From: JACRCT01 sp049841135
Lineage (GTDB): Bacteria > Myxococcota > Myxococcia > Myxococcales > UBA5297
Direction of reading: 5' to 3'
DNA length: 64,000 nucleotides
Assembly (NCBI GenBank): GCA_049841135.1
Contig: JASGHK010000008.1
Coordinates: 310,001-374,000, forward strand
Part shown: positions 44,992 through 57,644 of the stretch, one piece after another
Layout of the letters: each line of letters opens with the position of its first letter
Numbering within the stretch: the stretch's first letter is position 1
Position numbers and translations under genes: made by a program
The notes under the pieces: model-generated
Databases searched by the model: none
The model's input: the letters and a program-made list of their open reading frames with translations, nothing else
Told to the model about the DNA's origin: nothing

Positions 44992-46638
44992 CTACGCCGC
45001 CTTGGCCTCCGGCGTCGCCGCGAGCGCGGCCCCGAAGTCGTACGGGCCGTGCTCGACCACCGGGGCCTCTACGAAGTTCGCGGCCAGCGGAGGAGAAGGC
45101 GCGCGCCACTCGAGGCTCGCGCCACCCCAGGGATTGGCGGCGGCCTTGCTCCCGCTGCGCAGCGACTGGACGAAGACGCCCAGCACCACCAGCACCCCCA
45201 GCCCGAGGATCCACGTCCCCACGGTCGAGAAGCCCTGCAGGAAGCGCAGGCCCTCCTCGTACGCGTAGTGGCGGCGGGGCATCCCGCGGCTGCCCAGCAC
45301 GAACTGGACGAAGAAGGTCGCGTTGATGCCGAGCATCAGCAGGCCCCAGCCCAGGCGCCCCAGGCTCTCGGAGGTCGTCCGTCCGGTGATCTTCGGCCAC
45401 CAGTGGTGCAGCCCCGCCAGGAACGCCATCGCGGTGCCGCCGACGACCAGGTAGTGCAGGTGCGCGACCTCGAAGTAGCTGGAGGACAGGTAGGCGCCCT
45501 GCGCGAGCATCGCCAGGAACAGGCCGGCGAGCCCGGCGATGGTGAAGAGCGCGACGAAGCCCAGCGCATAGAGCATCGGGACGGTCAGCGCGATGGAGCC
45601 GCGCCACAGCGTCGCCAGCCAGCTGAGCACCAGCACGAACATGGGGACGATCGCCAGCAGGCCGAGCACGCTGAAGAGGGCCGAGGAGTGCGGGCTCTGC
45701 CCCGCCACCACCAGGTGCTGTCCCCAGGCCACCAGGCCCAGCCCCGCGGTGCCGAACGTCGCGGCGACGATGGGCCAGTAGCCGAAGCTGCGCCGGGCGT
45801 GCACGGCGATCACCTCGCTCACCACGCCCACGCCCGGCAGGAGCGCCAGGTAGACCGCGTTGTGCGCGTAGAACCAGAAGAGCTGCTGGTAGACGAGCGG
45901 GCTGCCGCCCTTGGCCACGTCGAACTGGCCCAGCCCGAAGGCGCGGTCGGCCAGCAGCACCAGCATCGCCGAGCCCAGCGCCGGGGTGGCGACGAGGTGC
46001 AAGAGGCTCGTCGCGTAGAGCGCCCAGAGCGTCATCGGCAGCTTGTGCCAGGAGAGGCCCGGGGCGCGCATCCGGTGGATGGTGCCCAGGAAGTTGAGCC
46101 CGGTGAGCGCGCCGGAGAAGCCCATCACGAAGACGCCCAGCGCCACCGCCGGCACCGGCCCCTCCGCCGTCGTCGACCGCGGCGGCGCCAGCATCCACCC
46201 GGTGTCCAGGCCGCCGCTCGCGAAGGAGGAGAGCGCGATCAGCGCGCCCGCCCAGTAGAGGTAGAGGCTCGCCCGGTTCAGGCGCGGGTAGGCGACGCCC
46301 TTGGCGCCCACCATCAGCGGGACGAGGAAGTTGCCCAGCACCGCGGGGATGGCGGGCACGACGAAGGCGAAGCCCATGACCACGCCGTGGAGCGTCAGCA
46401 GGCGCAGCCAGGTCGCGGGGTCGATGAGCGCCTCGCCCGGCCAGAGCATCTTCAACCGCACCAGGCCCGCCAGCGTGCCGCCGAGCGCGAAGATGACCAG
46501 CACGCTCGCCAGGTACATCAGCGCGATCCGCTTGTGGTCGGTCGTGAGGAGCCAGGACGAGGGGCCGCGCCCCGCGTCGAGATAGCTGGGGGCAGGCTCT
46601 TTCGCCGATGTCTGGCTTGCGGAGGTGGACTCGGCCAT
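44992..46638 (-). CDS. Divergent haem-copper oxidase subunit I, key residues lost
   Basis: A 548-residue paralogue of the coxA product that keeps the 12-helix fold and haem ligands: H84, H395 (low-spin) and H393 (a3). Aligned by its own motifs, the CuB pair WGHH has become WGQH (Q307, H308), while H259 and the cross-link Tyr Y263 remain (YAHNAVY). The D-channel Asp is Gly114 (KGVAYPRLN) and the K-channel Lys is Leu336 (VLVLSW). YS-HPxV has changed to YA-HNAV. So one CuB ligand and both proton-entry residues are gone. The surrounding sequence is not decayed, so it is under selection for something other than standard oxygen reduction. NO reduction and an ACIII structural role are open possibilities. 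Confidence 0.9.
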   Translation of the reverse strand: MAESTSASQTSAKEPAPSYLDAGRGPSSWLLTTDHKRIALMYLASVLVIFALGGTLAGLVRLKMLWPGEALIDPATWLRLLTLHGVVMGFAFVVPAIPAVLGNFLVPLMVGAKGVAYPRLNRASLYLYWAGALIALSSFASGGLDTGWMLAPPRSTTAEGPVPAVALGVFVMGFSGALTGLNFLGTIHRMRAPGLSWHKLPMTLWALYATSLLHLVATPALGSAMLVLLADRAFGLGQFDVAKGGSPLVYQQLFWFYAHNAVYLALLPGVGVVSEVIAVHARRSFGYWPIVAATFGTAGLGLVAWGQHLVVAGQSPHSSALFSVLGLLAIVPMFVLVLSWLATLWRGSIALTVPMLYALGFVALFTIAGLAGLFLAMLAQGAYLSSSYFEVAHLHYLVVGGTAMAFLAGLHHWWPKITGRTTSESLGRLGWGLLMLGINATFFVQFVLGSRGMPRRHYAYEEGLRFLQGFSTVGTWILGLGVLVVLGVFVQSLRSGSKAAANPWGGASLEWRAPSPPLAANFVEAPVVEHGPYDFGAALAATPEAKAA

Positions 46639-46691
46639 CTCGCGGCTCCTGTTGGGTGCGCAGGCCTTGGGCAACGCCCGTCGGCCCGGAC

Positions 46692-47627
46692 TCAGTTGAG
46701 GCTCTTGATGTAGGCGACCAGCGCGTCGATCTGCTTGGGCGTCAGCTGTGACTTGAAGGCAGGCATCAGCGGCTGGAAGCCCTTCACGATCTTCGCGTTG
46801 GGCTCGGTGATGCTCTCGCGCAGGAAGGCGTCGTCGGCGACGACCCTCGAGCCGTCCGCCAGCTCGACCTGTGCCCCGCCCAGCGCCTTCCAGGTCGGCC
46901 CCGTGCCCGGCTTGCCGTCGACCGTGTGGCAGGTGTTGCAGGCGAACTTGGTGGCCAGCTTCTCGCCGCTCTGCACCGGCGGCAGCTTGTCGCCGTTGGC
47001 GTCGAGCCAGTCGCCGAACTCGCGGGCGTTCATCACCACCACCTTGCCGTTCTGCGCGGCGTGCTTGACCCCGCAGGTGCCGGTACACGCGAAGGAGAGG
47101 GTCCCTTCCTGGGTAGGCTCGAACCAGACCGTGGAGCTCGACCCGGGGACGATGTCCTTCTTCACACGGAATTCCGGGACCGAGAAGCCGTGGATGACGT
47201 CCTTGGAGGTCATCGTCAGCATCACCGGCTGCCCCACCGGGACGCGGAGCTCGTCGACGGCGGTGGCGCCGTTGGCGTACTCGAAGCTCCAGGCCGTCTT
47301 CTCGGCGGTCACCGAGACCGCGAGCGCGTTCGCCGGGGCGATCTGCTGGTCGATGAAGCCCTTGAAGCCGGCCAGGAAGAGCACGGCGACCAGGACGGCC
47401 GGGAGGATGGCGAAGGCCATCTCCAGCTTGCGCAGCCGCTGCGGCCCCGCGGGGATCTCGCCCTCGTTGCGGCGGCGGTAGCGGACGACCAGGGCGGCCA
47501 TCGCCGTCACCACCACCAGGAAGGTCGCCACGGCGACCCAGAGCGCCAGTCCCCAACCCGCGTCGACCCGCCCGGCCGAGGTGGAGGCCGCTTCGGGAAG
47601 CCAGAAGGTGGGCGCGGAGGGGTTCAC
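46692..47627 (-). CDS. Divergent oxidase subunit II with altered CuA and cytochrome c
   Basis: A 311-residue paralogue of coxB from a GTG that overlaps the upstream stop (GTGA), so it is translationally coupled. Two helices and the CuA-type domain are kept, but the CuA ligands are H146, C181, C185 and H189, with Gly183 in place of Glu and Gln192 in place of Met (CTGTCGVKHAAQ). The aromatic entry segment is TAWSFEYA rather than KWMWTFAYP. The fused cytochrome c domain is intact (CNTCH, 230-234, and a PLMP Met). It can still carry electrons through haem c, but its CuA centre is probably altered or lost. Confidence 0.9.
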   Translation of the reverse strand: MNPSAPTFWLPEAASTSAGRVDAGWGLALWVAVATFLVVVTAMAALVVRYRRRNEGEIPAGPQRLRKLEMAFAILPAVLVAVLFLAGFKGFIDQQIAPANALAVSVTAEKTAWSFEYANGATAVDELRVPVGQPVMLTMTSKDVIHGFSVPEFRVKKDIVPGSSSTVWFEPTQEGTLSFACTGTCGVKHAAQNGKVVVMNAREFGDWLDANGDKLPPVQSGEKLATKFACNTCHTVDGKPGTGPTWKALGGAQVELADGSRVVADDAFLRESITEPNAKIVKGFQPLMPAFKSQLTPKQIDALVAYIKSLN

Positions 47628-48124
47628 TTCGGCTTCCCCGTCTCGGTCGGCGCTCCCTTGGGAGCTTCGGCCGGCTTGGTGGTATCAGCTGGCTTGCCGG
47701 CGGGCGGTGTCGCAGGCGCGGGCGACGTCGCAGGCGCAGTCGCAGGGACGGCGTCGGGCGGAGGGATCACGAAGCCGGCGGGACGGGCCGTCCACTCCGC
47801 GAGGACGCGCTCCCGGGCGCGATTCGAGCGGGATGCGCAGCACACCGTTCTTCTGGTCGACCCACTGGTAGCGCGTGAGCTTGGTCTCCTCGTCGGCGCG
47901 CAGCTGGCGCAGGACCGGGTTCTCGACCGAGTTCACCTTGGAGTCGATCTCCTCGAGCACCGAGACCTTGAAGAACTGGTCGACGGCCAGGACCACGCCC
48001 AGCAGGACGATCACCGAGGCGAGGACGAAGACGAAGATGAACGCGGTGTTCGGCCGGTCCTGCTCGGTGTGCCCCTCCGAACCCGGGGAGGGGCTTGGGG
48101 AGGGGTTGGGGGAGGGATGGTCGC

Positions 48125-48128
<4 letters not shown>
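47624..48128 (-). CDS. Small single-pass membrane protein in ACIII run, one frameshift
   Basis: About 168 residues after correction. It starts MSDHPSPNPSPSPSPGSEGH, has one helix (FIFVFVLASVIVLLGVVLAV), then DQFFKVSVLEEIDSKVNSVE and RYQWVDQKNGVLRIPLESR. Near 47818 the frame breaks; the shifted frame continues RERVLAEWTARPAGFVIPPP and a Pro/Ala/Thr-rich tail whose stop overlaps the coxB2 start. Proteins of this shape occur between actF and oxidase genes in ACIII operons and probably form an accessory subunit, but the function is unknown. The start overlaps actF. The break is probably a sequencing error. Confidence 0.65.
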
Positions 48129-49320
<1,192 letters not shown>

Positions 49321-49324
<4 letters not shown>

Positions 49325-49938
49325 TTGGCCTCCGGCTCGATCTTGTCCTGGCGGTCCGCGGGGACGTCGGCAGGGGTCGCGTGCTGCGAGCGCTGCAGGA
49401 CGCGGAGCCAGGTGACGATGGCCCAGCGGTCCTCCTCGGGCACCTGGACGGCGTAGCTCGGCATGTTGCGAACGCCGTGGGTCATGACGTCGAAGATCTG
49501 CCCGTCGGCGAAGCCGCGTACCCGCTCGCCGGTCAGGTCCACCGGCGGCGGGAAGCCGCGCTGCACCGTCATCCCGCGTCCGCTGCCCGACCGGTCGTGG
49601 CAGGAGGAGCAGAAGATGTTGAAGCGCTCCTGCCCGCGCTTGAGCGTGGCCTCGCTCACCTCGATGGGCGCCTTGGCCACGAAGCCCTGCGCGGTCTTGC
49701 CGGTGTAGTAGACCTCGTCGGCCTTGAGCTGACCCTGCGCCACCGTCCCCGCGACCGGCGTGCGCATGCCCTTGCCGTCCGCGAAGATCAGGCTGGCGGC
49801 CTCGGGCTTCACCTTCGGCTGCACGCGCATGTCGGGGATGGGGTGGATGGGCGGGTCGGCCGAGGGCTGGCCGCGGCAGGCGGACAACGCCAGCGCGGCG
49901 AAGAGGATGCCGCGGTTCGCCCAGAGTCGGGAGGTCAT
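49321..49938 (-). CDS. actE: ACIII subunit ActE, monohaem cytochrome c lipoprotein
   Basis: A 205-residue lipoprotein (ILFAALALSAC) with one haem c site CSSCH (near residue 110) and a probable axial Met in NMPSYAVQVPEEDRWAIVTW. The N-terminal ~90 residues (HPIPDMRVQPKVKPEAASLIF, ADGKGMRTPVAGTVAQGQL) are the usual ACIII-specific extension. It is exposed on the periplasmic side and passes electrons from the complex to the oxidase. It overlaps actD and actF. Confidence 0.92.
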
Positions 49939-50546
49939 GGCCGCACCTCCTCGATGGTCGCTGCGCCCTTCTCCTCGAACATCGCCTTCACCTTTGCCAG
50001 GTCGAAGCGCGGGTCGCTGGACTCGACGCTCACCAGGAACCGGTCGTCGCTGGCCTTGGGGAACGCCTCGGCCTGCATCACCGGGTGGAAGAACTTGGGC
50101 AGCCGGTTGAGCCCCCACATCCCGAAGAACGTGCCGAAGGCCGTCAACAGGATGGTCGTCTCGAAGCCGATGGGCACGTAGGCCTGCCAGGCGACGAACG
50201 GCTTGCCGGACAGGTTGAGCGGGTAGTCGTAGCCCATCGTCCAGATCTGCAGGAGCAGGCCGCCGACCAGGCCCGCGAGCCCGCCCGCGAGCGAGAGGTA
50301 CGGGACCTTGGAGTCCTTCATCCCCATCGCCCGCTCGATGCCGTGGACTGGGAACGGGGTGTGCGCGTCGAAGGCCTGGAAGCCCAGGTCGCGCAGCTCC
50401 TCGAGGGCGTGGAGCATGGTCTCCGGCGCCTCGAAGGATGCGACCACCGCGAAGGGCTGGTCCGCGGCGGCCGCGCCCGCCGCCGGCTGGGGCGAAGGGA
50501 GGGCTTCGGCGGCGCCGGTGCTCGTCGTCGTCTCAGGCGATGGCAT
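49935..50546 (-). CDS. actD: ACIII subunit ActD (DUF3341)
   Basis: A 203-residue membrane protein of DUF3341 with two helices (LSLAGGLAGLVGGLLLQIWTM and VPIGFETTILLTAFGTFFGMW) and the YDYPLNLSGKPFVAWQAYVPI segment between them. The N-terminal domain (PFAVVASFEAPETMLHALEEL, FDAHTPFPVHGI) and C-terminal strands (DDRFLVSVESSDPRF) sit in the cytoplasm. It overlaps actC by 14 bases and actE by four. Confidence 0.92.
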   Translation of the reverse strand: MPSPETTTSTGAAEALPSPQPAAGAAAADQPFAVVASFEAPETMLHALEELRDLGFQAFDAHTPFPVHGIERAMGMKDSKVPYLSLAGGLAGLVGGLLLQIWTMGYDYPLNLSGKPFVAWQAYVPIGFETTILLTAFGTFFGMWGLNRLPKFFHPVMQAEAFPKASDDRFLVSVESSDPRFDLAKVKAMFEEKGAATIEEVRP

Positions 50547-51968
50547 TGGCGTCCTCGACCTTGGTGGCGGGGGCGGGCGACGGGCCGGGCTTGGCGCCGT
50601 GCGCTCCGTGGGGCATCACGCCCTTGACCTCCGCGATGGCGATCATCGGCATGAAGCGGATGAAGAGCAGGAACAGCGTGAAGAAGAGGCCGAAGGTGCC
50701 GATGAAGGTGGTGATGTCGACGAGGGTCGGCGTGAAATAGCCCCAGCTGGACGGCAGGTAGTCGCGATGCAGGCTCGTCACGATGATGACGAAGCGCTCG
50801 AACCACATGCCGATGTTCACGAAGATGGTGAGGACGAAGCTCGCCACCACGCTGGTGCGCACCTTCTTGAACCAGAACAGCTGCGGGGTGATGACGTTGC
50901 AGGTCATCATCGTCCAGTACGCCCAGGCGTACGGGCCGAACGCGCGGTTGATGAAGGTGAACTTCTCGTACTCGTTGCCGCTGTACCAGGCGATGAAGAA
51001 CTCCAGCCCGTACGCGTAGCCGACCATGCTCCCGGTCGCGAGCATGATCTTGTTCATGTTCTCGATGTGCCGCATCGTCACCAGCTCTTCCAGGTGGAAG
51101 ACCTTGCGGCAGATGATCATCAGCGTCTGCACCATCGCGAAGCCGCTGAAGACGGCGCCGGCGACGAAGTACGGCGGGAAGATGGTCGTGTGCCAGCCGG
51201 GGATGACCGAGGTGGCGAAGTCGAAGCTGACGATGGTGTGCACCGAGAGAACCAGCGGCGCCGAGATGCCCGCGAGGATCAGGTAGGCCTTCTCGTAGTT
51301 CGACCAGTGCCGCGCCGAGCCGCGCCAGCCCAGGGCCAGGATGCCGAAGATGATCTGCCGGGCCCGGGTCTTGGCCCGGTCGCGCAGGGTCGCCAGGTCG
51401 GGGACCAGGCCGGTGTACCAGAACAGCAGCGAGACCGTGCCGTAGGTCGAGACGGCGAAGAAGTCCCAGAGCAGCGGCGAGCGGAAGTTGGGCCACATCC
51501 CCATCTGGTTGGGCACGGGGATCATCCAGTACGCGAACCAGATTCGGCCGACGTGGAAGCCGGGGTAGATGAGCGCCGCCAGCACCGCGAAGAGCGTCAT
51601 CGCCTCCGCGGCGCGGTTGATGGAGGTGCGCCACTTCTGCCGGAAAAGGAAGAGGATGGCGCTGATCAGCGTGCCGGCGTGGCCGATGCCGATCCAGAAG
51701 ACGAAGCCGGTGATGTCCCAGGCCCAGCCGACGGGATGGTTCAGGCCCCACTCGCCGGTACCGTTCCAGACGAGGTCGCCCAGGCTCCCCGCGAGCACCA
51801 TCAGCCCGAAGAAGGTGATGGCGATGAGGAAGAGCCAGGGCTTGGGGGTCTTGGCCTCGGTGATGCCGGCGACCTTGTCGGTCACCGAGTGCAGGTCGTG
51901 GTTGCCCAGGACCAGCGACGGCCGCGCGATGGCGTCGTCGACCACCAGGGTTTCGGGGCGGGCGCCGC

Positions 51969-51972
<4 letters not shown>
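50533..51972 (-). CDS. actC: ACIII subunit ActC, NrfD-like quinol-oxidising membrane protein
   Basis: A 479-residue NrfD-like membrane protein with ten helices, the main quinone-binding subunit. Typical features are WAWDITGFVFWIGIGHAGTLI near residue 82, GFHVGRIWFAYWMIPVPNQM near 137, SVHTIVSFDFATSVIPGWHTT near 245 and HIENMNKIMLATGSMVGYAYG near 303. It gathers electrons from quinol and hands them to ActB and ActA. It begins four bases before the actB stop (ATGA overlap). Confidence 0.94.
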
Positions 51973-55021
<3,049 letters not shown>

Positions 55022-55025
<4 letters not shown>

Positions 55026-55672
55026 CGGTGGCACCCCGAGCAGTGCAACGGCGGCTGGACCTCGCGGCCGGTCGGCGCCACCGCCCTGGGCGGCGACTGG
55101 GCCGGCTGCTTCCAGGCCATGTTGGTGATCTCGCTCGCCGGCCGCAGGCTCTTGCCCGGGTCGCGGTGACAGTCCAGGCACCAGCTCATCGACAGCGGCT
55201 CGCGCTGGATGACCTTGGGCATCTGGTCCACGCGGCCGTGGCAGCTCGAGCAGCCGACGCCCGCCGCCAGGTGCGCCCCGTGGTTGAAGTAGACGTAGTC
55301 CGGCAGCTTGTGCACGCGCACCCAGGGGATGGGCGTGTCGTTCGCGAAGCTCTCGCGGACCGGCAACAGCTTGGCGCTGTCGAGGCGGACCTTGGTGTGG
55401 CAGTTCATGCAGACCTGCGTCGGCGGGACCGCCGCCATGTTCGCCCGCTCCACCGAGTAGTGGCAGTAGCGGCAGTCCATGCCCAGGTCGCCGGCGTGCA
55501 GCTTGTGGCTGTACTCCACCGGCTGGTCGGGTTGGTAGCCGACCTCGAGGTGCTTGTTGGTCCCGTAGTACCAGAGGGCCAGCACGACGGCCGTCGCCGC
55601 CGGCCCGAGGCCGAAGAAGAAGATCCACTTCAGGGCCTGATTGGACCAGCGGGGAAAGAAGTAGCGTGGCAT
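55022..55672 (-). CDS. actA: ACIII subunit ActA, pentahaem cytochrome c
   Basis: A 216-residue protein with one N-terminal membrane helix (WIFFFGLGPAATAVVLALWYY) and five haem-binding motifs: CRYCH, CMNCH, CSSCH, CLDCH and CSGCH. The pattern and spacing are those of ActA, the five-haem subunit that wires ACIII to its electron acceptor. It is the first gene of the operon. The start ATG is at 55670-55672, and the ~330 bp upstream hold no divergent gene apart from a small candidate frame. Confidence 0.94.
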
Positions 55673-55879
55673 TCGATCTCTCGCGTCCGTCCGCTGTGAG
55701 CGCGCCGGCGTCGCCCCTGAAGCAGGCCCGCCCCGCCGCGCCTGTTCGACCGCCTTGGGAAAGCTGGCGCCGAAATCTGTCGGTGAACCTATAGCCTGTC
55801 AATCGTCTCGGTTTCCCGGGACCTGACGCCATCGCTGTGATTGAACATGCCCCTCGGGCACTCTTGGACACTCGCTTAG

Positions 55880-56011
55880 ATGATGCAGCGAGCCAAACGT
55901 CTCGCGACACTGTTCAAAGACGAACGTCTGGAAGCAGACATCGGCTCCAATCGGCCGGAACTGCTGGCCAATTTCGCCGGTGCGCTTCGAGGCGTTATGC
56001 CCCGAACCTAG
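55880..56011 (+). CDS. Candidate 43-residue small protein
   Basis: In the 335-bp gap upstream of actA (55673-56007), an ATGATG opens a frame that reads MMQRAKRLATLFKDERLEAD, continues IGSNRPELLANFAGALRGVM and stops at TAG. It is amphipathic with an even mix of charged and hydrophobic residues and uses AT-ending codons unlike its neighbours. No ribosome site is obvious. The last bases overlap the 3' end of the convergent radical SAM gene. It may be a small protein or chance; I cannot tell. The rest of the gap shows no other gene. Confidence 0.28.
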   Translation: MMQRAKRLATLFKDERLEADIGSNRPELLANFAGALRGVMPRT

Positions 56012-56973
56012 AAGAGCGACAGCTGCCGCTGGCCGGTTTCGGGCGGCGGGAGCTTGCGCTGTGGGCGGTGCTGGCTCGCCAGCCCGAGCCTCGAACAGAC
56101 GGCCTGGAAGTCCGCCTGGAGCCGGTCTGGGAGGGCACGGTCGGACTCCACGCCGCGGGCGAGCAGCTTGTCGTAGCGGGTCGCCAGTTCCGGGTCGAAG
56201 CGCGAGACGAAGCCAACCATCGCCATCCGCGCTGGAGCGGGCATGGTCAGCGGCATCACGGTGGCGAAGGACGCGCCCGCGCTCTGGGCCCGGCGCAAGA
56301 CCTCCTCCAGCTGCTTGTTGCTGTCATTGATCCCGTGCATCACCGGCGCGACCTGCACGCCGACGCGGATGCCGGCCCGGGCCAGCGTCTCCAGCGCCAC
56401 CAGCCGGCGCTCGGGAGAAGGAGCCAGCGGCTCGAGCAACTTCGCCAGCTTCAGGTCCAGCGTGGGGATGGAGAAGGAGACCGACACCTTGCCGCGCCGG
56501 CCGATGGCCGCGAGGAGACTGGCGTCGCGCGGGATGAGGGTCGAGCGCGTCTGGGCCCGCAGGTCGACGGAGCCGTAGCGAGCCAGCACGTCGAGCACGG
56601 AGCGGGTGACCTGCGCCTTCTCCTCCGCCGGCTGCCAGGGGTCGCAGTGCGTGCCCAGGACCAGCGGCGCCTTCTCCAGCGAGCCGTCGCGAAGGGCTCG
56701 GGTGATGGCCTCGACCGCATTGACGCGCGCGTGGATGTCGCGTTCGAACAGGCGCGGGTCGGCGTCCTTGAACGGCGCCACGTGGCGGCCACGGCACCAG
56801 ACGCAGGCGAACGCGCAGCCCGAGTACGGATTGAGCGCGAAGTGGCGGGACGGGCCCTCACCGATCGCGAGGAGCACGTCCTGGCTGCGGGCGGTGCGGA
56901 CCTCGACGCGCGGGTGCGCGGGCCAGGGCTCGCTGTGGGCGTATCCGGTCGGAATCGTGTTCAGTGCCTTCAT
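56008..56973 (-). CDS. Radical SAM protein of the SPL/Rv2578c-like family, LexA-box upstream
   Basis: A 321-residue radical SAM enzyme. The 4Fe-4S motif is CAFACVWC (C-x3-C-x2-C) near residue 53, followed by the CRGRHVAPF context of the spore-photoproduct-lyase-like family, and VLGTHCDPWQPAEEKAQVTR and APVMHGINDSNKQLEEVL. Such proteins act on DNA photoproducts or tRNA-like substrates; the exact reaction is not known. I use the ATG at 56973; an upstream in-frame TTG overlaps a LexA-like box. There is no ribosome site between the box and the ATG, so the mRNA may be leaderless. The 308 bp upstream to folB contain only the box and its partial neighbours. Confidence 0.85.
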   Translation of the reverse strand: MKALNTIPTGYAHSEPWPAHPRVEVRTARSQDVLLAIGEGPSRHFALNPYSGCAFACVWCRGRHVAPFKDADPRLFERDIHARVNAVEAITRALRDGSLEKAPLVLGTHCDPWQPAEEKAQVTRSVLDVLARYGSVDLRAQTRSTLIPRDASLLAAIGRRGKVSVSFSIPTLDLKLAKLLEPLAPSPERRLVALETLARAGIRVGVQVAPVMHGINDSNKQLEEVLRRAQSAGASFATVMPLTMPAPARMAMVGFVSRFDPELATRYDKLLARGVESDRALPDRLQADFQAVCSRLGLASQHRPQRKLPPPETGQRQLSLF

Positions 56974-56990
56974 ACTGAACAAGGTTACAG
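56974..56990 (-). promoter_or_regulatory. LexA (SOS) box next to the radical SAM gene
   Basis: On the minus strand CTGTAACCTTGTTCAGT matches 15 of 17 positions of the CTRHAMRYBYGTTCAGS box reported for Myxococcus LexA (recalled, not searched). It lies immediately before the ATG. A second CTGTTCAG half is at 57007-57014 on the plus strand. It suggests SOS control of the gene. Confidence 0.5.
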
Positions 56991-57281
56991 GTCGGGTCCG
57001 ACATTCCTGTTCAGACCGAGACGAGTTCTCGCCCCAACCTGTCGTTACGACGGCGTTTTCCCCTGGGGCTCTGCCTGTCGATTGCTGCGTGCCCGGAGAT
57101 CTGCGGCGACCGCTCGTTCCCGCTGCGCCAGCTTGAGAGCCCTCGTCATCCGTGTCGTCGATCCGGAGGCAGACGCTCCCTGAGCGATGCGGTGGTCGTC
57201 TGGTCGAAAGGCGGAGCCAAGTGGCGGATAGACGCGTTCGCCTCTGCTAGGATGCGCCGCTCTTCCTTCGGAGCCGTGTAC

Positions 57282-57644
57282 GTGGACCGCATCCTGATCA
57301 AAGACCTCTTGGCTCGCTGCATCATCGGGGCGAACGAGTCCGAGCGGCACGACAAGCAGAACGTCATCGTCAACCTGGTGCTCTGGACCGACCTCTCCAA
57401 GGGCGGCAAGAGCGACCGCATCGCCGACACGCTCGACTACCGCAGCGTGCGCAACGCGGTGATGGACATGGTGGAGAGCTCGAAGTTCTTCCTCATCGAG
57501 GCCCTGGCGGAGCGCATCGCCGAGGTCTGTCTGGTCGAGCCCAAGGTGCACAAGGTCCAGGTGACGGTGGAGAAGCCCTCCGCGCTGCGCTTCGGCAAGA
57601 GCGTGGGTGTGGAGATCGAGCGGGAACGCCCTAAGAGCCTTTGA
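57282..57644 (+). CDS. folB: Dihydroneopterin aldolase FolB
   Basis: A 120-residue enzyme converting 7,8-dihydroneopterin to 6-hydroxymethyl-dihydropterin and glycolaldehyde in folate biosynthesis. It begins MDRILIKDLLARCIIGANES, with the catalytic Glu in GANESERHDKQNV, the second conserved Glu in FLIEALAERIAEV and the VEKPSALR Lys. A GGAG is eight bases before this GTG, which decides the start; other in-frame starts have poor spacing. Length is exactly that of FolB. The 3' end overlaps the 3' end of the convergent gene at 57631. No other folate gene is nearby. Confidence 0.93.
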   Translation: MDRILIKDLLARCIIGANESERHDKQNVIVNLVLWTDLSKGGKSDRIADTLDYRSVRNAVMDMVESSKFFLIEALAERIAEVCLVEPKVHKVQVTVEKPSALRFGKSVGVEIERERPKSL

